Shown: positions 36,249 to 46,679, counted from the stretch's first letter. The stretch is 64,000 nt of DNA from a beta proteobacterium AAP65 (GCA_001295865.1 LJHW01000020.1:62001-126000), one strand, 5' to 3'. Made by a program: numbers and translations. The notes: a model not told the origin generated them from the letters alone.

Positions 36249-37688
36249 TCAGTCTTCGAGGACCCAGGTGTCCTTGGTGCCCCCGCCCTGGCTGCTGTTC
36301 ACCACGAGCGAGCCTTCCTTGAGCGCCACGCGCGTCAGGCCGCCGGGCACGGTCTGCACGGTCTTACCGCTGCTCAGCACGTAGGGGCGCAGGTCGATGT
36401 GGCGCGGCGCCACGCCGCTGTCCACGAAGGTGGGGCAGGTGCTCAGGCTCAGCGTGGGCTGGGCGATGTAATTGGTGGGCTTGGCTTTCACCACCTCGCG
36501 GAACTCGGCCACCTCGGCCTTGGTGGCGGCCGGGCCAACCAGCATGCCGTAGCCACCGGCGCCGTGCACTTCTTTCACCACCAGCTCGTGCATGTGGTCG
36601 AGCACGTAGGCGAGGTCGTCTTTCTCGCGGCACAGCCAGGTGGGCACGTTGTTGAGGATGGGCTTTTCGCCGAGGTAGAACTCGATCATCTTCGGCACAT
36701 AGGGATAGATGCTCTTGTCGTCGGCGATGCCCGTGCCCACGGCGTTGCACAGCGCGATGTTGCCGGCGCGGTAGACGTCCAACAGCCCGGCGCAGCCCAG
36801 CGTGCTGTCGGGGCGGAAGGCCTGGGGGTCGAGAAAGTCGTCATCCACGCGGCGGTAGACCACGTCCACGCGCCGCGGGCCCTGCGTGGTGCGCATGTAG
36901 ACGAAGCCTTCCTTGACGAAGAGGTCCTGCCCCTCCACCAGCTCCACGCCCATCTGCTGCGCCAGGAAGGCGTGCTCGAAGTAGGCGCTGTTGTACATGC
37001 CGGGTGTGAGCACCACCACGGTGGGCTCGTTCACGCCGCTGGGCGCCACGGCACGCAGCGTTTCCAGCAGCAGGTCGGGGTAGTGCGCCACCGGCTCCAC
37101 GCGGTGCATGCTGAAGAGGTCGGGGAAGAGCCGCATCATCATCTTGCGGTTCTCCAGCATGTAGCTCACGCCGCTGGGCACGCGCAGGTTGTCTTCCAGC
37201 ACGTAGTACTCGCCGCTGCCGTCGGCCTGGCCGGCGCGCACGATGTCGATGCCCGAGATGTGCGAGTACACATCGCCCGGCACGTTCACGCCCATCATCT
37301 CGGGGCGGAACTGCGCGTTGCCCAGCACCTGCTCGGCGGGCACGATGCCGGCCTTGAGGATCTCTTGCCCGTGGTAGACGTCGTGGATGAAACGGTTGAG
37401 CGCCGTCACGCGCTGCGCCAGGCCCTTTTCCATGGCCGACCACTCGCGCTGCGGAATCACGCGGGGGATCAGGTCGAAGGGGATCAGCCGCTCGGTGCCC
37501 GAGCCGTCTTCGTCTTTTGCGCCGTACACCGCGAAGGTGATGCCCACGCGGCGGAAGATGACCTCGGCCTCTTCGCGGCGCGCCTGCATCACGTCGCGCG
37601 GCTGCTGCGCCAGCCAGCGGGCGTAGACCTCGTACTGTTCGCGCACCGCGCTCTCGGCGCCGTGCATCTCGTCGAAGGCCGTCTTCAT
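36249..37688 (-). CDS. circularly permuted type 2 ATP-grasp protein
   Basis: 479 aa. ATP-grasp landmarks are DLIPRVIPQREWSAMEKGLAQRV, MENRKMMMRLFPDLF, VVVLTPGMYNSAYFEHAFLAQQ, VDVVYRRVDDDFLDP and KEVHGAGGYGMLVGP. They occur in the permuted order typical of this DUF404/407 group. It probably makes amide bonds to a peptide or small molecule with ATP. It lies between a transglutaminase-like protease gene (16 bases upstream) and alpha-E (18 bases downstream), fitting the predicted ligase-plus-protease system. Confidence 0.92.
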   Translation of the reverse strand: MKTAFDEMHGAESAVREQYEVYARWLAQQPRDVMQARREEAEVIFRRVGITFAVYGAKDEDGSGTERLIPFDLIPRVIPQREWSAMEKGLAQRVTALNRFIHDVYHGQEILKAGIVPAEQVLGNAQFRPEMMGVNVPGDVYSHISGIDIVRAGQADGSGEYYVLEDNLRVPSGVSYMLENRKMMMRLFPDLFSMHRVEPVAHYPDLLLETLRAVAPSGVNEPTVVVLTPGMYNSAYFEHAFLAQQMGVELVEGQDLFVKEGFVYMRTTQGPRRVDVVYRRVDDDFLDPQAFRPDSTLGCAGLLDVYRAGNIALCNAVGTGIADDKSIYPYVPKMIEFYLGEKPILNNVPTWLCREKDDLAYVLDHMHELVVKEVHGAGGYGMLVGPAATKAEVAEFREVVKAKPTNYIAQPTLSLSTCPTFVDSGVAPRHIDLRPYVLSSGKTVQTVPGGLTRVALKEGSLVVNSSQGGGTKDTWVLED

Positions 37689-37704
37689 GGTCTCTCGTTC
37701 TCCA

Positions 37705-38685
37705 TCAGGATGTCTCTAGCAAGCCTTGTTCCGGCTTGGCGCCGTCGGGGCTGGCTGGTGGGCCGGCGTCGAGCACGCGGGTGCTCACGCCCACGGTCAG
37801 CGTGTGGCGGCCGCCGCCGCGGATGACGCCGCGCAACGGCGTCACGTCGCCGAAGTCACGCCCCACCGCCACGCGCACGTGGCCGCTGCCGGGCACGAGG
37901 TCGTTGGTGGGGTCCAGGCACAACCAGCCGGCACCGGGCCCGCTGTCGGGCACGCCCGGCGTGCCGGGGCACCACACCTGCACCCAGGCGTGCGAAGCGT
38001 CGGCGCCCGTCATCGTGCGGCCGCCCTCGGGTTCACCTTCGGGAGCACGCGTGAGCAGGTAGCCGCTGACGTAACGCACCGGCAGGCCCAGCATGCGCAT
38101 GGCGCCGGCCATCAGGTGCGCGAAGTCCTGGCAGACGCCGCGGCGCTGTTCCCACACCGTCACCAGCGGGGTGTCGATGTCGGTGCTGCGGCTGCGGTAC
38201 TCGAAGTCGGCGTGCACACGCTGCATCAGTTCGATGGCGGCTTCGGCCAGCGGGCGGCCCGGCGTGAAGCTCTCGGCCGCGTAGGCGCGCAGCGGCGCCA
38301 GCCGTGGCACGTAAGGCGAAGGCAACGCGAACTCGCCGGCGGGTTCGAAGGTCTTGCGCGCCACGTAGCGCAAGCGCTCGGCCAGTTCGTCCCAAGCCGG
38401 CGAGGCCGCCGGCAGCAGCCCCGCGTACCGCGGCTGCACCTGCACCACGCTGGTGGCGCACACGCTCAGGCGGCGGTGCGGCTGGGCCAGGCTGAAGTGG
38501 TGTTCGGCATTGCCCAAGGCATCGGTGCCGGCGTTGAGGGCGCCCGGCGCCGGGTCGACCGCCAGGTCGAAGGCCAGCAGCTGCTGGTGGGCATCGCTCA
38601 GCGGTTGCAAATGCGCCAGGTGGTGGGCCAGCGACACCGGCGCGCTGTAGTCGTAGCGCGTGAGGTGCTCGATGTGCAGACGCAT
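37705..38685 (-). CDS. transglutaminase-like cysteine protease
   Basis: 326 aa. MRLHIEHLTRYDYSAPVSLAHHLAHLQP is the N-terminal domain of bacterial transglutaminase-like proteins. The catalytic core has Cys in RRGVCQDFAHLMAGAMR (near residue 185), His in SHAWVQVWCPG and Asp in WLCLDPTNDLV. In this family it is predicted to cut or transfer amide bonds made by the adjacent ATP-grasp enzyme. The ATG at 38685 is preferred because homologues begin MRLHIEH; a GTG at 38697 would overlap the previous stop by four bases and is also possible. Confidence 0.9.
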   Translation of the reverse strand: MRLHIEHLTRYDYSAPVSLAHHLAHLQPLSDAHQQLLAFDLAVDPAPGALNAGTDALGNAEHHFSLAQPHRRLSVCATSVVQVQPRYAGLLPAASPAWDELAERLRYVARKTFEPAGEFALPSPYVPRLAPLRAYAAESFTPGRPLAEAAIELMQRVHADFEYRSRSTDIDTPLVTVWEQRRGVCQDFAHLMAGAMRMLGLPVRYVSGYLLTRAPEGEPEGGRTMTGADASHAWVQVWCPGTPGVPDSGPGAGWLCLDPTNDLVPGSGHVRVAVGRDFGDVTPLRGVIRGGGRHTLTVGVSTRVLDAGPPASPDGAKPEQGLLETS

Positions 38686-38693
38686 GCCCCGGC

Positions 38694-41345
38694 TCACACC
38701 CGTTGGTCGACGCCTTGCGCCAGCGTGAAGTAGCGCTCGCCCACGCGCTCGGCCAGCCGCGTGGCGGCAGCGCCCAGGCTCTGCGCAAGCTGGCGCAGGC
38801 GGCGGGCGAGCTCGGCTTCGTCGACTTCACGCAGTTCGGCCAGCGCCAGGCCCGCGCCCTCGGCCGGCAGCAAGGCCAGCAGTTCGGCCAGCACCTCGGG
38901 CTCACCGGGCAACTTGCCGAGTTCGGTGCGCAGCCGGCGCAGCACGCCGGCAAAGGCGCGCGGGTTGGTGCTGTCCAGCACCAGCAGGTCGGTGAGGGCC
39001 AGCAGGTCTTCGTGGCGTTGGTAGCGAGCGCGGAAGGTGATCAGGCTGTCGAAGAGCTCCAGCAGCAGCTCGGCGCCCTCGGCGGTGCCCAGCGCTTGCG
39101 CATCGAGAAAGGCGCGCAGGCGCGTGGCCACACCGATCAGGCGCTCGATGAGCCGACCCACGGTCAGCAGGCGCCAGCCGTGGTCGCGTGTCATGCGGTC
39201 GGTCTGTGCGCCGGTCACGGCGGCCAGCTGCAGCGCCAGGCGGTCCAAGGCGGGCAGCACCTGGGCCAGGCCCGGCAGCTGGCCGCTGGCGGTTTCGAGG
39301 TCGCGCGCGAAGCCTTCACGCATGGCCCGGATGAGGCCCCAGTGTTCGGAGGAGAGCCGCTCGCGCAGCGCCATCGAGGCCCGCTCCAGCGCCGCCAGGT
39401 TGTAGGCGATGCTGGTCGTGCCGTCCTTGCCCAGGCGATCGCCCAGGCCGGCCAGCACGGCGCGCTCGAACAGGTGCGCGCTTTGCGTGAGCGTGGGCAC
39501 GCCGGGCGGCGCCAGGCCGGCCTGCACGGCCAGCGCCGAGAGCACCTGGCGCACCGCGGGCGCAGCTTCGTTGTCGGCGTCCAGAAAGCTCAGCATCGCG
39601 CGCGCCAGGCGCACCAGCTGTTCGGTGCGTTCGGTGTAGCGGCCCAGCCAGAAGAGGTTTTCGCCGGTGCGGCTGCTCACGGGGCGCCGGCGCTGGGCGA
39701 TGTCGTCGACCTGCAGGCGCTGCGGCAGCATGCTGAAGGCGTCGATGGGGCCCTCGGTCAGCACCCAGGTGTCGAGGCTGGTGCCGCCACGCTGCATGCT
39801 GACGCTGGCCTCTTCGCGCCGCGCCACGCGGGTCATGCCCCCGGGCAGCACATGCCAGCGGCCTTGCGCGTCGGCCACGGCATACACACGCACCATGGCC
39901 GGGCGCGGCGCCACCACGCCGGCGCCCCAGATGGGTGCGCGCGAGAAACGCAGGCGGCCCTGCACCGTCCAGGCATCGGGGTCTTCGTCCACCGCCGCGG
40001 CCTGCGCGTCGCGCAGCTGCGAGGTGCGGCCCCCGCGCGGGAAGGTGCTGCGCACGAGTTTGTCGTCGAGCCGCTCGCGCACATCGCTCCAGGCCGCCGC
40101 TTCGCCGCACCACCAGGTGGGCAGCGAGGGCAGCAGCAGTTCCTGCCCCGTCAGCCGCCGCGCGATGGCGGGCAGGAAACCCTGCACCGCCGGTGACTCG
40201 AGGAATGCACTGCCCAGCGCGTTGGCCATCACCACCGTGCCGGCCCGCGCGGCCTGCAGCAGGCCGGGCACGCCCAGGGTGCTGTCGGGGCGCAGTTCCA
40301 GCGGGTCGCACCAGTCGTCATCCAGCCGGCGCATCAGGCCGTGCACGGGCTCCAGGCCCTCGACGGTTTTCAGGAACAGGCGGTCGCCGCGCACGGTGAG
40401 GTCGCCACCTTCCACCAGCGGCAGGCCGAGGTAACGCGCCAGGTAGGCGTGTTCGAAATAGGTCTCGCTGTAGGGCCCGGGCGTGAGCAGCACCACGCGG
40501 GGCGTGTGGCCGTCGCCGAGGCGGCGCGACACCTCGCCGGCGGCCGTCTCCAGCGTGTCGAGCAGGCGCCGGTAGCTGCTGGCGATGCGCTGCACACGCA
40601 GCTCTCGGAAAGCCTCGGGGAACTGCCGCGCCACCACCATGCGGTTGTGCAGCACATAGCCCAAGCCTGAAGGGCCCTGCGTGCGCTGCGCCACCTGCCA
40701 CCAGCGGCCGTCGGGTCCGCGCGCGAGGTCGAAAGCGACGATGAAGAGGCGCAGGCCTTCGCTGCCGCCCGGCCCGGGCGGCGGCTGCACGCCGATCATC
40801 GGCCGCAGCCAGCCCGGGTGTCGCAGCAGCAGCGCCGGCGGCAGCAGGCCTTCGTGCAGCAGGCGCTGGCTGCCTGGGCCGGTGCCGTACAGATCGGCCA
40901 GCATGCGCTGCAGCAGGTCGGCCCGCTGCGCCACACCGGCTTCGATGTGGGCCCAGTCGGCCGGCTCGATGAGCAGCGGCAGCAGTTCCAGGCTCCAAGG
41001 GCGCGAGGCGGCGGCCACGGCCGGGTCGTCGCTGAAGACGTTGTGCGTGACGCCGTCCTGGCGGATGCGCTGCGCCACCTGTCCGACCCGGCGGTCGAGG
41101 TCGTCGGCCAGATCGCCTTCGTTGGCCCCCGGCAGGGCCTGCGCGAAGGCTTGCCAGGCCGGGCGCAGGCAGCCGTCGTGCCCCCGCAGTTCGTCCCACA
41201 CGCCGGCGTCGGCCGGCAGGGCGCGGCTGCCCAGCGTGTGCACACCAGCCGCGCCAGCGCCGGGCACTGCCTCAAAGGGCAACGAGCCCTGCGATTGGCT
41301 CTGCGACAGGCCCGATGTCGGGCTCTGGGTCTGGCTGGACGGCAT
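38694..41345 (-). CDS. fused circularly permuted ATP-grasp / alpha-E protein
   Basis: 883 aa. Residues about 60-540 are a circularly permuted ATP-grasp (VVLLTPGPYSETYFEHAYLAR, MRRLDDDWCDPLELRPDSTLG, PIWGAGVVAPRPAMV). Residues about 565-870 are an alpha-E domain beginning SRTGENLFWLGRYTERTEQLVRLARAML. It is the fused version of the two separate genes at 36249-37688 and 35265-36230, so the cluster holds both a split and a fused copy. The first 25 residues are a Ser/Gln-rich leader. It follows the DUF2126 gene by 41 bases. Confidence 0.92.
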   Translation of the reverse strand: MPSSQTQSPTSGLSQSQSQGSLPFEAVPGAGAAGVHTLGSRALPADAGVWDELRGHDGCLRPAWQAFAQALPGANEGDLADDLDRRVGQVAQRIRQDGVTHNVFSDDPAVAAASRPWSLELLPLLIEPADWAHIEAGVAQRADLLQRMLADLYGTGPGSQRLLHEGLLPPALLLRHPGWLRPMIGVQPPPGPGGSEGLRLFIVAFDLARGPDGRWWQVAQRTQGPSGLGYVLHNRMVVARQFPEAFRELRVQRIASSYRRLLDTLETAAGEVSRRLGDGHTPRVVLLTPGPYSETYFEHAYLARYLGLPLVEGGDLTVRGDRLFLKTVEGLEPVHGLMRRLDDDWCDPLELRPDSTLGVPGLLQAARAGTVVMANALGSAFLESPAVQGFLPAIARRLTGQELLLPSLPTWWCGEAAAWSDVRERLDDKLVRSTFPRGGRTSQLRDAQAAAVDEDPDAWTVQGRLRFSRAPIWGAGVVAPRPAMVRVYAVADAQGRWHVLPGGMTRVARREEASVSMQRGGTSLDTWVLTEGPIDAFSMLPQRLQVDDIAQRRRPVSSRTGENLFWLGRYTERTEQLVRLARAMLSFLDADNEAAPAVRQVLSALAVQAGLAPPGVPTLTQSAHLFERAVLAGLGDRLGKDGTTSIAYNLAALERASMALRERLSSEHWGLIRAMREGFARDLETASGQLPGLAQVLPALDRLALQLAAVTGAQTDRMTRDHGWRLLTVGRLIERLIGVATRLRAFLDAQALGTAEGAELLLELFDSLITFRARYQRHEDLLALTDLLVLDSTNPRAFAGVLRRLRTELGKLPGEPEVLAELLALLPAEGAGLALAELREVDEAELARRLRQLAQSLGAAATRLAERVGERYFTLAQGVDQRV

Positions 41346-41386
41346 GCGCGCTAGGCTACACGGCGGCGGCAGGGGGCCGGCACGGG

Positions 41387-44300
41387 CTAGACCCGCAGGT
41401 CGAGCGTGAAGGGATGCTCCAGGCTCGGCACCGCAGGCTGCACGTCCAAACGCCCCGGCGTGTGGCCGAAGCGGAAGAAGCGCGCCAGCCGGCGGCTCTC
41501 GGCCTCGTAGGCGTTCACCGGGAAGGCGTCGTGGTTGCGCCCGCCCGGGTGGGCCACGTGGTAACGGCAGCCGCCCAGGCTGCGGTGCTGCCAGCTGTCG
41601 ACGATGTCAAAGGTCAGCGGTGCGTGCACCTTGATCGTCGGGTGCAGGGCCGAAGGCGGCTGCCAGGCGCGGTAACGCACGCCGCAGACGAACTCACCCA
41701 CGCGCCCGGTGGGCTGCAGCGGCAGCGCGCGGCCGTTGACGGTGACGACGTGGCGGTTGCCATTCAGGCCCGTGGCCTTGACTTCCAGCCGCTCCAGCGA
41801 GGAATCGACATAACGCACCGTGCCGCCGGCCGAACCTTCTTCACCCATCACGTGCCAAGGCTCCAACGCGTTGCGCAGCGTCAGCTCGATGCCCATCACC
41901 TTGACGTCGCCGATGAGCGGGAAACGGAAGGCGAAGTGCGGCGCGAACCAGGCGCTGTCGAAGGCGAAGCCGGCGGCGTTGAGGTCGGCCATCACGTCGT
42001 CGAAATCCATCTGCACGAAGCTCGGCAGCAGGAAGCGGTCGTGCAGGCCGGTGCCCCAGCGCGTGAGGCGCGTGGCGCCACGGCCGCGGTAGGGCTCGCG
42101 CCAGAACCAGGCCAGCAGCGCGCGCAGCAGCAGCTGCTGCGCCAGGCTCATGTGCGCGTGCGGCGGCATCTCGAAGGCGCGCAGTTCCAGCAGGCCCAGG
42201 CGGCCGGTGGGGCCGTCGGGGCTGTAGAGCTTGTCGATGCAGAACTCGCTGCGGTGGGTGTTGCCGGTCACGTCCACCAGCAGGTTGCGCAGCGTGCGGT
42301 CGACCACCCACGGGGGCACGTTGCCGTACAGGCCCAGCTGCCGTTCCAGCTCGTTCAGCCCGATCTCCACCTCGTAGACCTGGTCGCCGCGCGCTTCGTC
42401 GAAACGTGGCGCCTGGCTGGTGGGGCCGATGAACATGCCACTGAACAGGTAGCTTAGCGCCGGGTGGTTGTGCCAATACGTGATGAGGCTGGCCAGCACA
42501 TCAGGCCGGCGCAGGAAGGGGCTGTCGGCCGGCGTGGCGCCGCCCAGCACGAAGTGGTTGCCGCCGCCGGTGCCGGTGTGGCGGCCGTCGAGCATGAACT
42601 TCTCGGTGGACAGGCGCGTCTGGTGCGCAGCCTCGTACAGGAACTCGGTGTGGTCCACCAGTTCGGCCCAGTCTTGCGCGGGGTGGATGTTGACCTCGAT
42701 GACGCCCGGGTCGGGCGTGACGGCCAGGGTCTTCAGGCGGGCGTCGCGCGGCGGGCCGTAGCCTTCCAGCACGATCTTCATGCCGGTCTCTTCGCAGGTG
42801 GCCTCGATGGCGGCCAGCAGTTCCAGGTAGTCTTCCAGGAACTTCAGCGGCGGCATGAAGAGGTAGAGCACGCCGGCCTTGCCGCCGTGTTCACGCTCGG
42901 CCTTGGGGCCGTTGCCGCGCTGCGGATCGCGCACCTCCACGCACAGCGCGGTGCGGATCAGTTCACCGGCCGACTCAAACCGCCCAGGCACGGCCAGCGG
43001 GTCGCGCGCGAAGGCGACTTCGGGGCTGTGCTCGGTGGCCATGCGGCCTTGGCCGGGGCGGCCGCCGGCCGAAGCCGCAGCGGTGTGCGATCCCGCATCG
43101 GCGCTGAAAGCGTCTGCGTCCAGCCCGCCCTCGGCGCCTTCCCAGCCACTGGCGGCCGCCGCGGACGAGCCCAGCGCCTGCTGCCGGCGCAAGGCTGCCG
43201 CTGGCGGCAGCGCCGCGGGCGTGGCGAAGGGGTCTTGCAGCATCGGGAAAGGCCGGTCGCTCTTCGCGGCCCAGGCCTGCGAATCCAGCGGCAGGCGGAA
43301 GCCCATCGGCGAATCGCCCGGGATCAAATACATGCGGTCGTCGCGCAGGAACCAGGGGCCGGTGCGCCACGCCGGTCCGGCCAGGCCGACATGCCACTCG
43401 CGGCTGAGCGGCAGCACGTGGCCCACCACCGCGCTCAGGCCCTGGTTGAAGACGCGGTGCAGGCGCGCGCGCTCCATCTCGTCGTCGAGCCGGGCGTCGA
43501 AGGGGTCGACGTTCACCGGCAGCCGGCGCTCGCGCCAGAGGTAGTAGTAGGTGTCCTCGAACGCCGGCTGCACGAACTTCGCGTCCAGGCCCAGACGGCG
43601 CGTGAGCGTGTGAATGAACGTCTCGGCATCGGCCGCGGTGTAGCGGTGCGGCTCGCGCTCGTCGGCGAACCAGGCCGGGTTCTGCCAGCAGGGCTGGCCG
43701 TCGGCGCGCCAGCAGATGCTCAAGGCCCAGCGCGGCAGCTGCTCGCCCGGGTACCACTTGCCCTGGCCGAAGTGCAGGAAGGCGCCCTGGCCGTACTTCT
43801 CACGCAGGCGGTGCACCAGCTCGGTGGCCAGGCCGCGTTTGGTGGGGCCCAGGGCGTCGGTGTTCCACTCGGCGGCATCGCGGTCGGCCACGGCCACGAA
43901 GGTGGGCTCGCCGCCCATGGTCAGGCGCACGTCTTGTGCGGCCAGTTGCGCATCCACCGTGTGGCCCAACTGCTCGATGGCGGCCCACTGGTCTTCGGTG
44001 TAGGGCTTGGTCACGCGCGGCGATTCGTAGATGCGCGTGACTTCCATGAGGTGGCTGAACTCGACCTCGCACTCGTCCACCGCGCCGCTGACCGGCGCGG
44101 CCGTGCTCGGCTCGGGCGTGCAGGCCACGGGGATGTGGCCTTCGCCGGCCAGCAGGCCGCTGGTGGGGTCCAGGCCTATCCAGCCGGCGCCGGGCAGGAA
44201 AACCTCGCACCAGGCGTGCAGGTCGGTGAAGTCGCTCTCGGCGCCGCTGGGGCCGTCAAGCGCCTTCACGTCGGGCTTGAGCTGGATGAGGTAGCCCGAG

Positions 44301-44902
44301 ACGAAACGCGCCGCCAGGCCGAGGTGGCGCAGCGTCTGCACCAGCAGCCAGCCGGTGTCGCGGCAAGAGCCGCTGCCGTTGGTGAGCGTGACCTCGGGCG
44401 TCTGCACACCCGGCTCCATGCGGATGAGATAGCTGATGTCGTTCTGCAGGCGCTGGTTGATGCCCACCAGAAAGTCGATGGTGCGCTGCTTCTCCAGCGA
44501 CACGCTTTCCACGAACGCCTTGAACTTGGGCGTGAGCTCGCCCTTGGCCAGGTAAGGCTGCAGGTCGGCCCGTGTCTCGGGCGTGTAGGTGAAGGGGAAG
44601 TTCTCGGCCTCGGGCTCGAGGAAGAAGTCAAACGGGTTGAGCACCGACATCTCGGCCACGAGATCGACCGTGACCTTGAACTCGCGCGTCTTCTCCGGGA
44701 AGACCAGCCGCGCCAGGTGGTTGGCGAAGGGGTCCTGCATCCAGTTGATGAAGTGGTTCGCGGGCTCCACGCGCAGCGAGTAGCTCAGGATGCGTGTGCG
44801 GCAGTGCGGGGCCGGGCGCAAACGCACCACCTGCGGCGACAGCGAGACGCGGCGGTCGTAGCGGTAGTGCGTGACGTGGTTCAGCGCGACATGGATGGAC
44901 AC
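41387..44902 (-). CDS. transglutaminase-DUF2126 fusion protein
   Basis: 1171 aa. Residues about 1-300 are a transglutaminase-like domain (HVTHYRYDRRVSLSPQVVRLRP; Cys in GSGSCRDTGWLLVQTLRHLG near 170; His in DLHAWCEVFLPG; Asp in IGLDPTSGL). The rest is DUF2126, with GGNHFVLGG and a C-terminal RLARFFRFGHTPG-like end. The GTG at 44902 has AGGAG nine bases upstream and gives the expected N-terminus SIHVALNHVTHY; the upstream open frame is not family-like. It heads the five-gene cluster and is separated from the comEC remnant by 94 bases. Confidence 0.92.
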   Translation of the reverse strand: MSIHVALNHVTHYRYDRRVSLSPQVVRLRPAPHCRTRILSYSLRVEPANHFINWMQDPFANHLARLVFPEKTREFKVTVDLVAEMSVLNPFDFFLEPEAENFPFTYTPETRADLQPYLAKGELTPKFKAFVESVSLEKQRTIDFLVGINQRLQNDISYLIRMEPGVQTPEVTLTNGSGSCRDTGWLLVQTLRHLGLAARFVSGYLIQLKPDVKALDGPSGAESDFTDLHAWCEVFLPGAGWIGLDPTSGLLAGEGHIPVACTPEPSTAAPVSGAVDECEVEFSHLMEVTRIYESPRVTKPYTEDQWAAIEQLGHTVDAQLAAQDVRLTMGGEPTFVAVADRDAAEWNTDALGPTKRGLATELVHRLREKYGQGAFLHFGQGKWYPGEQLPRWALSICWRADGQPCWQNPAWFADEREPHRYTAADAETFIHTLTRRLGLDAKFVQPAFEDTYYYLWRERRLPVNVDPFDARLDDEMERARLHRVFNQGLSAVVGHVLPLSREWHVGLAGPAWRTGPWFLRDDRMYLIPGDSPMGFRLPLDSQAWAAKSDRPFPMLQDPFATPAALPPAAALRRQQALGSSAAAASGWEGAEGGLDADAFSADAGSHTAAASAGGRPGQGRMATEHSPEVAFARDPLAVPGRFESAGELIRTALCVEVRDPQRGNGPKAEREHGGKAGVLYLFMPPLKFLEDYLELLAAIEATCEETGMKIVLEGYGPPRDARLKTLAVTPDPGVIEVNIHPAQDWAELVDHTEFLYEAAHQTRLSTEKFMLDGRHTGTGGGNHFVLGGATPADSPFLRRPDVLASLITYWHNHPALSYLFSGMFIGPTSQAPRFDEARGDQVYEVEIGLNELERQLGLYGNVPPWVVDRTLRNLLVDVTGNTHRSEFCIDKLYSPDGPTGRLGLLELRAFEMPPHAHMSLAQQLLLRALLAWFWREPYRGRGATRLTRWGTGLHDRFLLPSFVQMDFDDVMADLNAAGFAFDSAWFAPHFAFRFPLIGDVKVMGIELTLRNALEPWHVMGEEGSAGGTVRYVDSSLERLEVKATGLNGNRHVVTVNGRALPLQPTGRVGEFVCGVRYRAWQPPSALHPTIKVHAPLTFDIVDSWQHRSLGGCRYHVAHPGGRNHDAFPVNAYEAESRRLARFFRFGHTPGRLDVQPAVPSLEHPFTLDLRV

Positions 44903-44996
44903 GGGCAGAGGCTCCTGGGCCAGGGTGCAGGGGGCGAGACCCCGAGCTGCTTGCAAGCGGCGGGCCACGTCGTGGCGCCGGGGGTGGCTGGGCGCT

Positions 44997-46679
44997 TCAT
45001 GGGCGGCCGGCCGGGGGCACCGGATGCGGTGCCGCGGGGGCATGATGCCAGTAACGCCTGCTCACTTCCCTGACACAGCAGCCGCTGCCATCAGCGGCCT
45101 GCACATAGGCGCCACAGCGGTCGCTGCGCAGCGGCTGCAGGCCCAAGGCCTCGTAGCGCGCCATCACGTCGGGCGCCGGGTGGCCGTAGCGGCTGCGGTA
45201 GGCCGCCTGCACCACGGCCTGCGCCGGCTGCACGGCCTGCAGGAAGGCGGGCATGGACGAGGTCTTGCTGCCATGGTGCGGCACCAGCAGCAGCCGGCTG
45301 GCCAGCGCAGCGCCGTGTTGCTGCACCAGGGCGGCTTCCTGCGCGGCTTCGATGTCGCCGGTCAGCAGCACGCTGGGCGGCGGCCCGCCGCCGAGGGCCG
45401 GGGCCGTGGCCTGCACGCGCAGCACACAGCTCACGGTGTTGGGCTTGCCTCGGCGCTCGGCGGCCAGTGCTTCAGCGGGTGGGTGCAGCACGTCGAACTG
45501 CACGCCGTCCCACACCCAGCGCTGGCCGGCGGTGCAGGCGCGTTGTGGCACCCGGCGGGCGGCTGCGTTGGCCAGCAGCGGGTGGCCGCCCTCCAGCGAG
45601 GAGGCCAGCGCCCGCACCGGCAGGCCGGCCAGCAGGGCCGCGGCGCCGCCGGTGTGGTCGGTGTCGCGGTGGCTGAGCATCAGCAGGTCGATGCGGTGCT
45701 CGCCGCGGGCGCGCAGCAGCGGCAGCAGCACGCGGCTGCCGGCATCGGCCTCGGGCGTGTAGGCCGGGCCGGCGTCGTAGACCAGCAGGTGGTGCTGCGT
45801 GCGCACCAGCACCGCCGTGCCCTGCCCGACATCGGCCGCCACCAGCTCGAATTGCCCCGGCCCGGGGCGCGGCACCGGCGGCCACAGCAAGGGCAGCAGC
45901 AGGGGCAGCGCCAGCCAACGTTGCCATGGCGGCAGCGGCAGCACCGCCAGCGCGCCGGCCAGCAGCCCGCAGGTCAAGGCCCAGGGCGGCGCCGCGGCGG
46001 TTTGCCACAGCGCCCAGGGCCAGGCGGCCATCGCCTGCAGCAGCACCATCAGGCCTTCCACAAAAGCCGCGGCCAGGGCCCACAGCGGCGGCAGCAGCAC
46101 GCCCGCCATCGCCAGCGGCACCACGATCAGCGTGACCAGCGGGATGGCCACCAAGTTGGCCGCGAACCCCACCAGCGAGAGTTGCTGGAAGAACACCAGC
46201 GTCAGCGGCGCCAGGCCCACCGTGGCCACGGCTTGTGTGCGCAAGCCGCCGCGCAGCGCCTGGAACACGGCGCTGCGCCAGGGGGCGGCGGGCTCTGGGC
46301 CTGCAGCCACCGGCCCCGCCTGCGCCGGCTCTGAAGCCACCAGCAAGGCCACCGCCACGAAGCTGAGCCAGAAGCCCGGCTGCAGCAGCGCCCAGGGGTC
46401 GCCCATTGCCACCGCCAAGGCCACGGCCAGCAGCACCGCGTGCAGCGGCCAGCGCGCACCGGCCGTGCGCAGCAGCACCACCACGGCGATCATGCCCACT
46501 GTGCGCTGGGCGGGCACGCCCCAGCCGGCCAGCAGCGCGTAGGCCGCCGCGCACACCAGCCCGCCCCAGCGCGCGGCCTGCGGCGCCGGCAGCCACAGCG
46601 GCGCGCGGGCCGAACGGCGCCACAGCCAGCCGATGAGGGCGCCGGCCAGCCACGCGAACATCGTCACGTGCAGCCCGAT
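44997..46679 (-). pseudogene. comEC: comEC 3' portion, truncated by island insertion
   Basis: An open frame of about 560 codons matches ComEC, the inner-membrane DNA-uptake channel. It begins at GLHVTMFAWLAGALIG, which is the conserved ISGLHVTM motif normally 230-280 residues into the protein. It continues through the competence-domain helices and the metallo-beta-lactamase tail (LSHRDTDHTGGAAALLAG, LLVPHHGSKTSS). The N-terminal helices and OB-like domain are missing. The three codons before GLHV (ACA TTT ATC) do not fit the family, and a serine recombinase gene starts just beyond. A GTG at 46688 could still start a 563-aa product, but it would not be a full DNA channel. Confidence 0.85.

Noticed and set aside
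42464-45073. 869-codon plus-strand open frame opposite the DUF2126 gene
   Set aside because: Antisense shadow; the minus-strand transglutaminase-DUF2126 protein has clear catalytic motifs.
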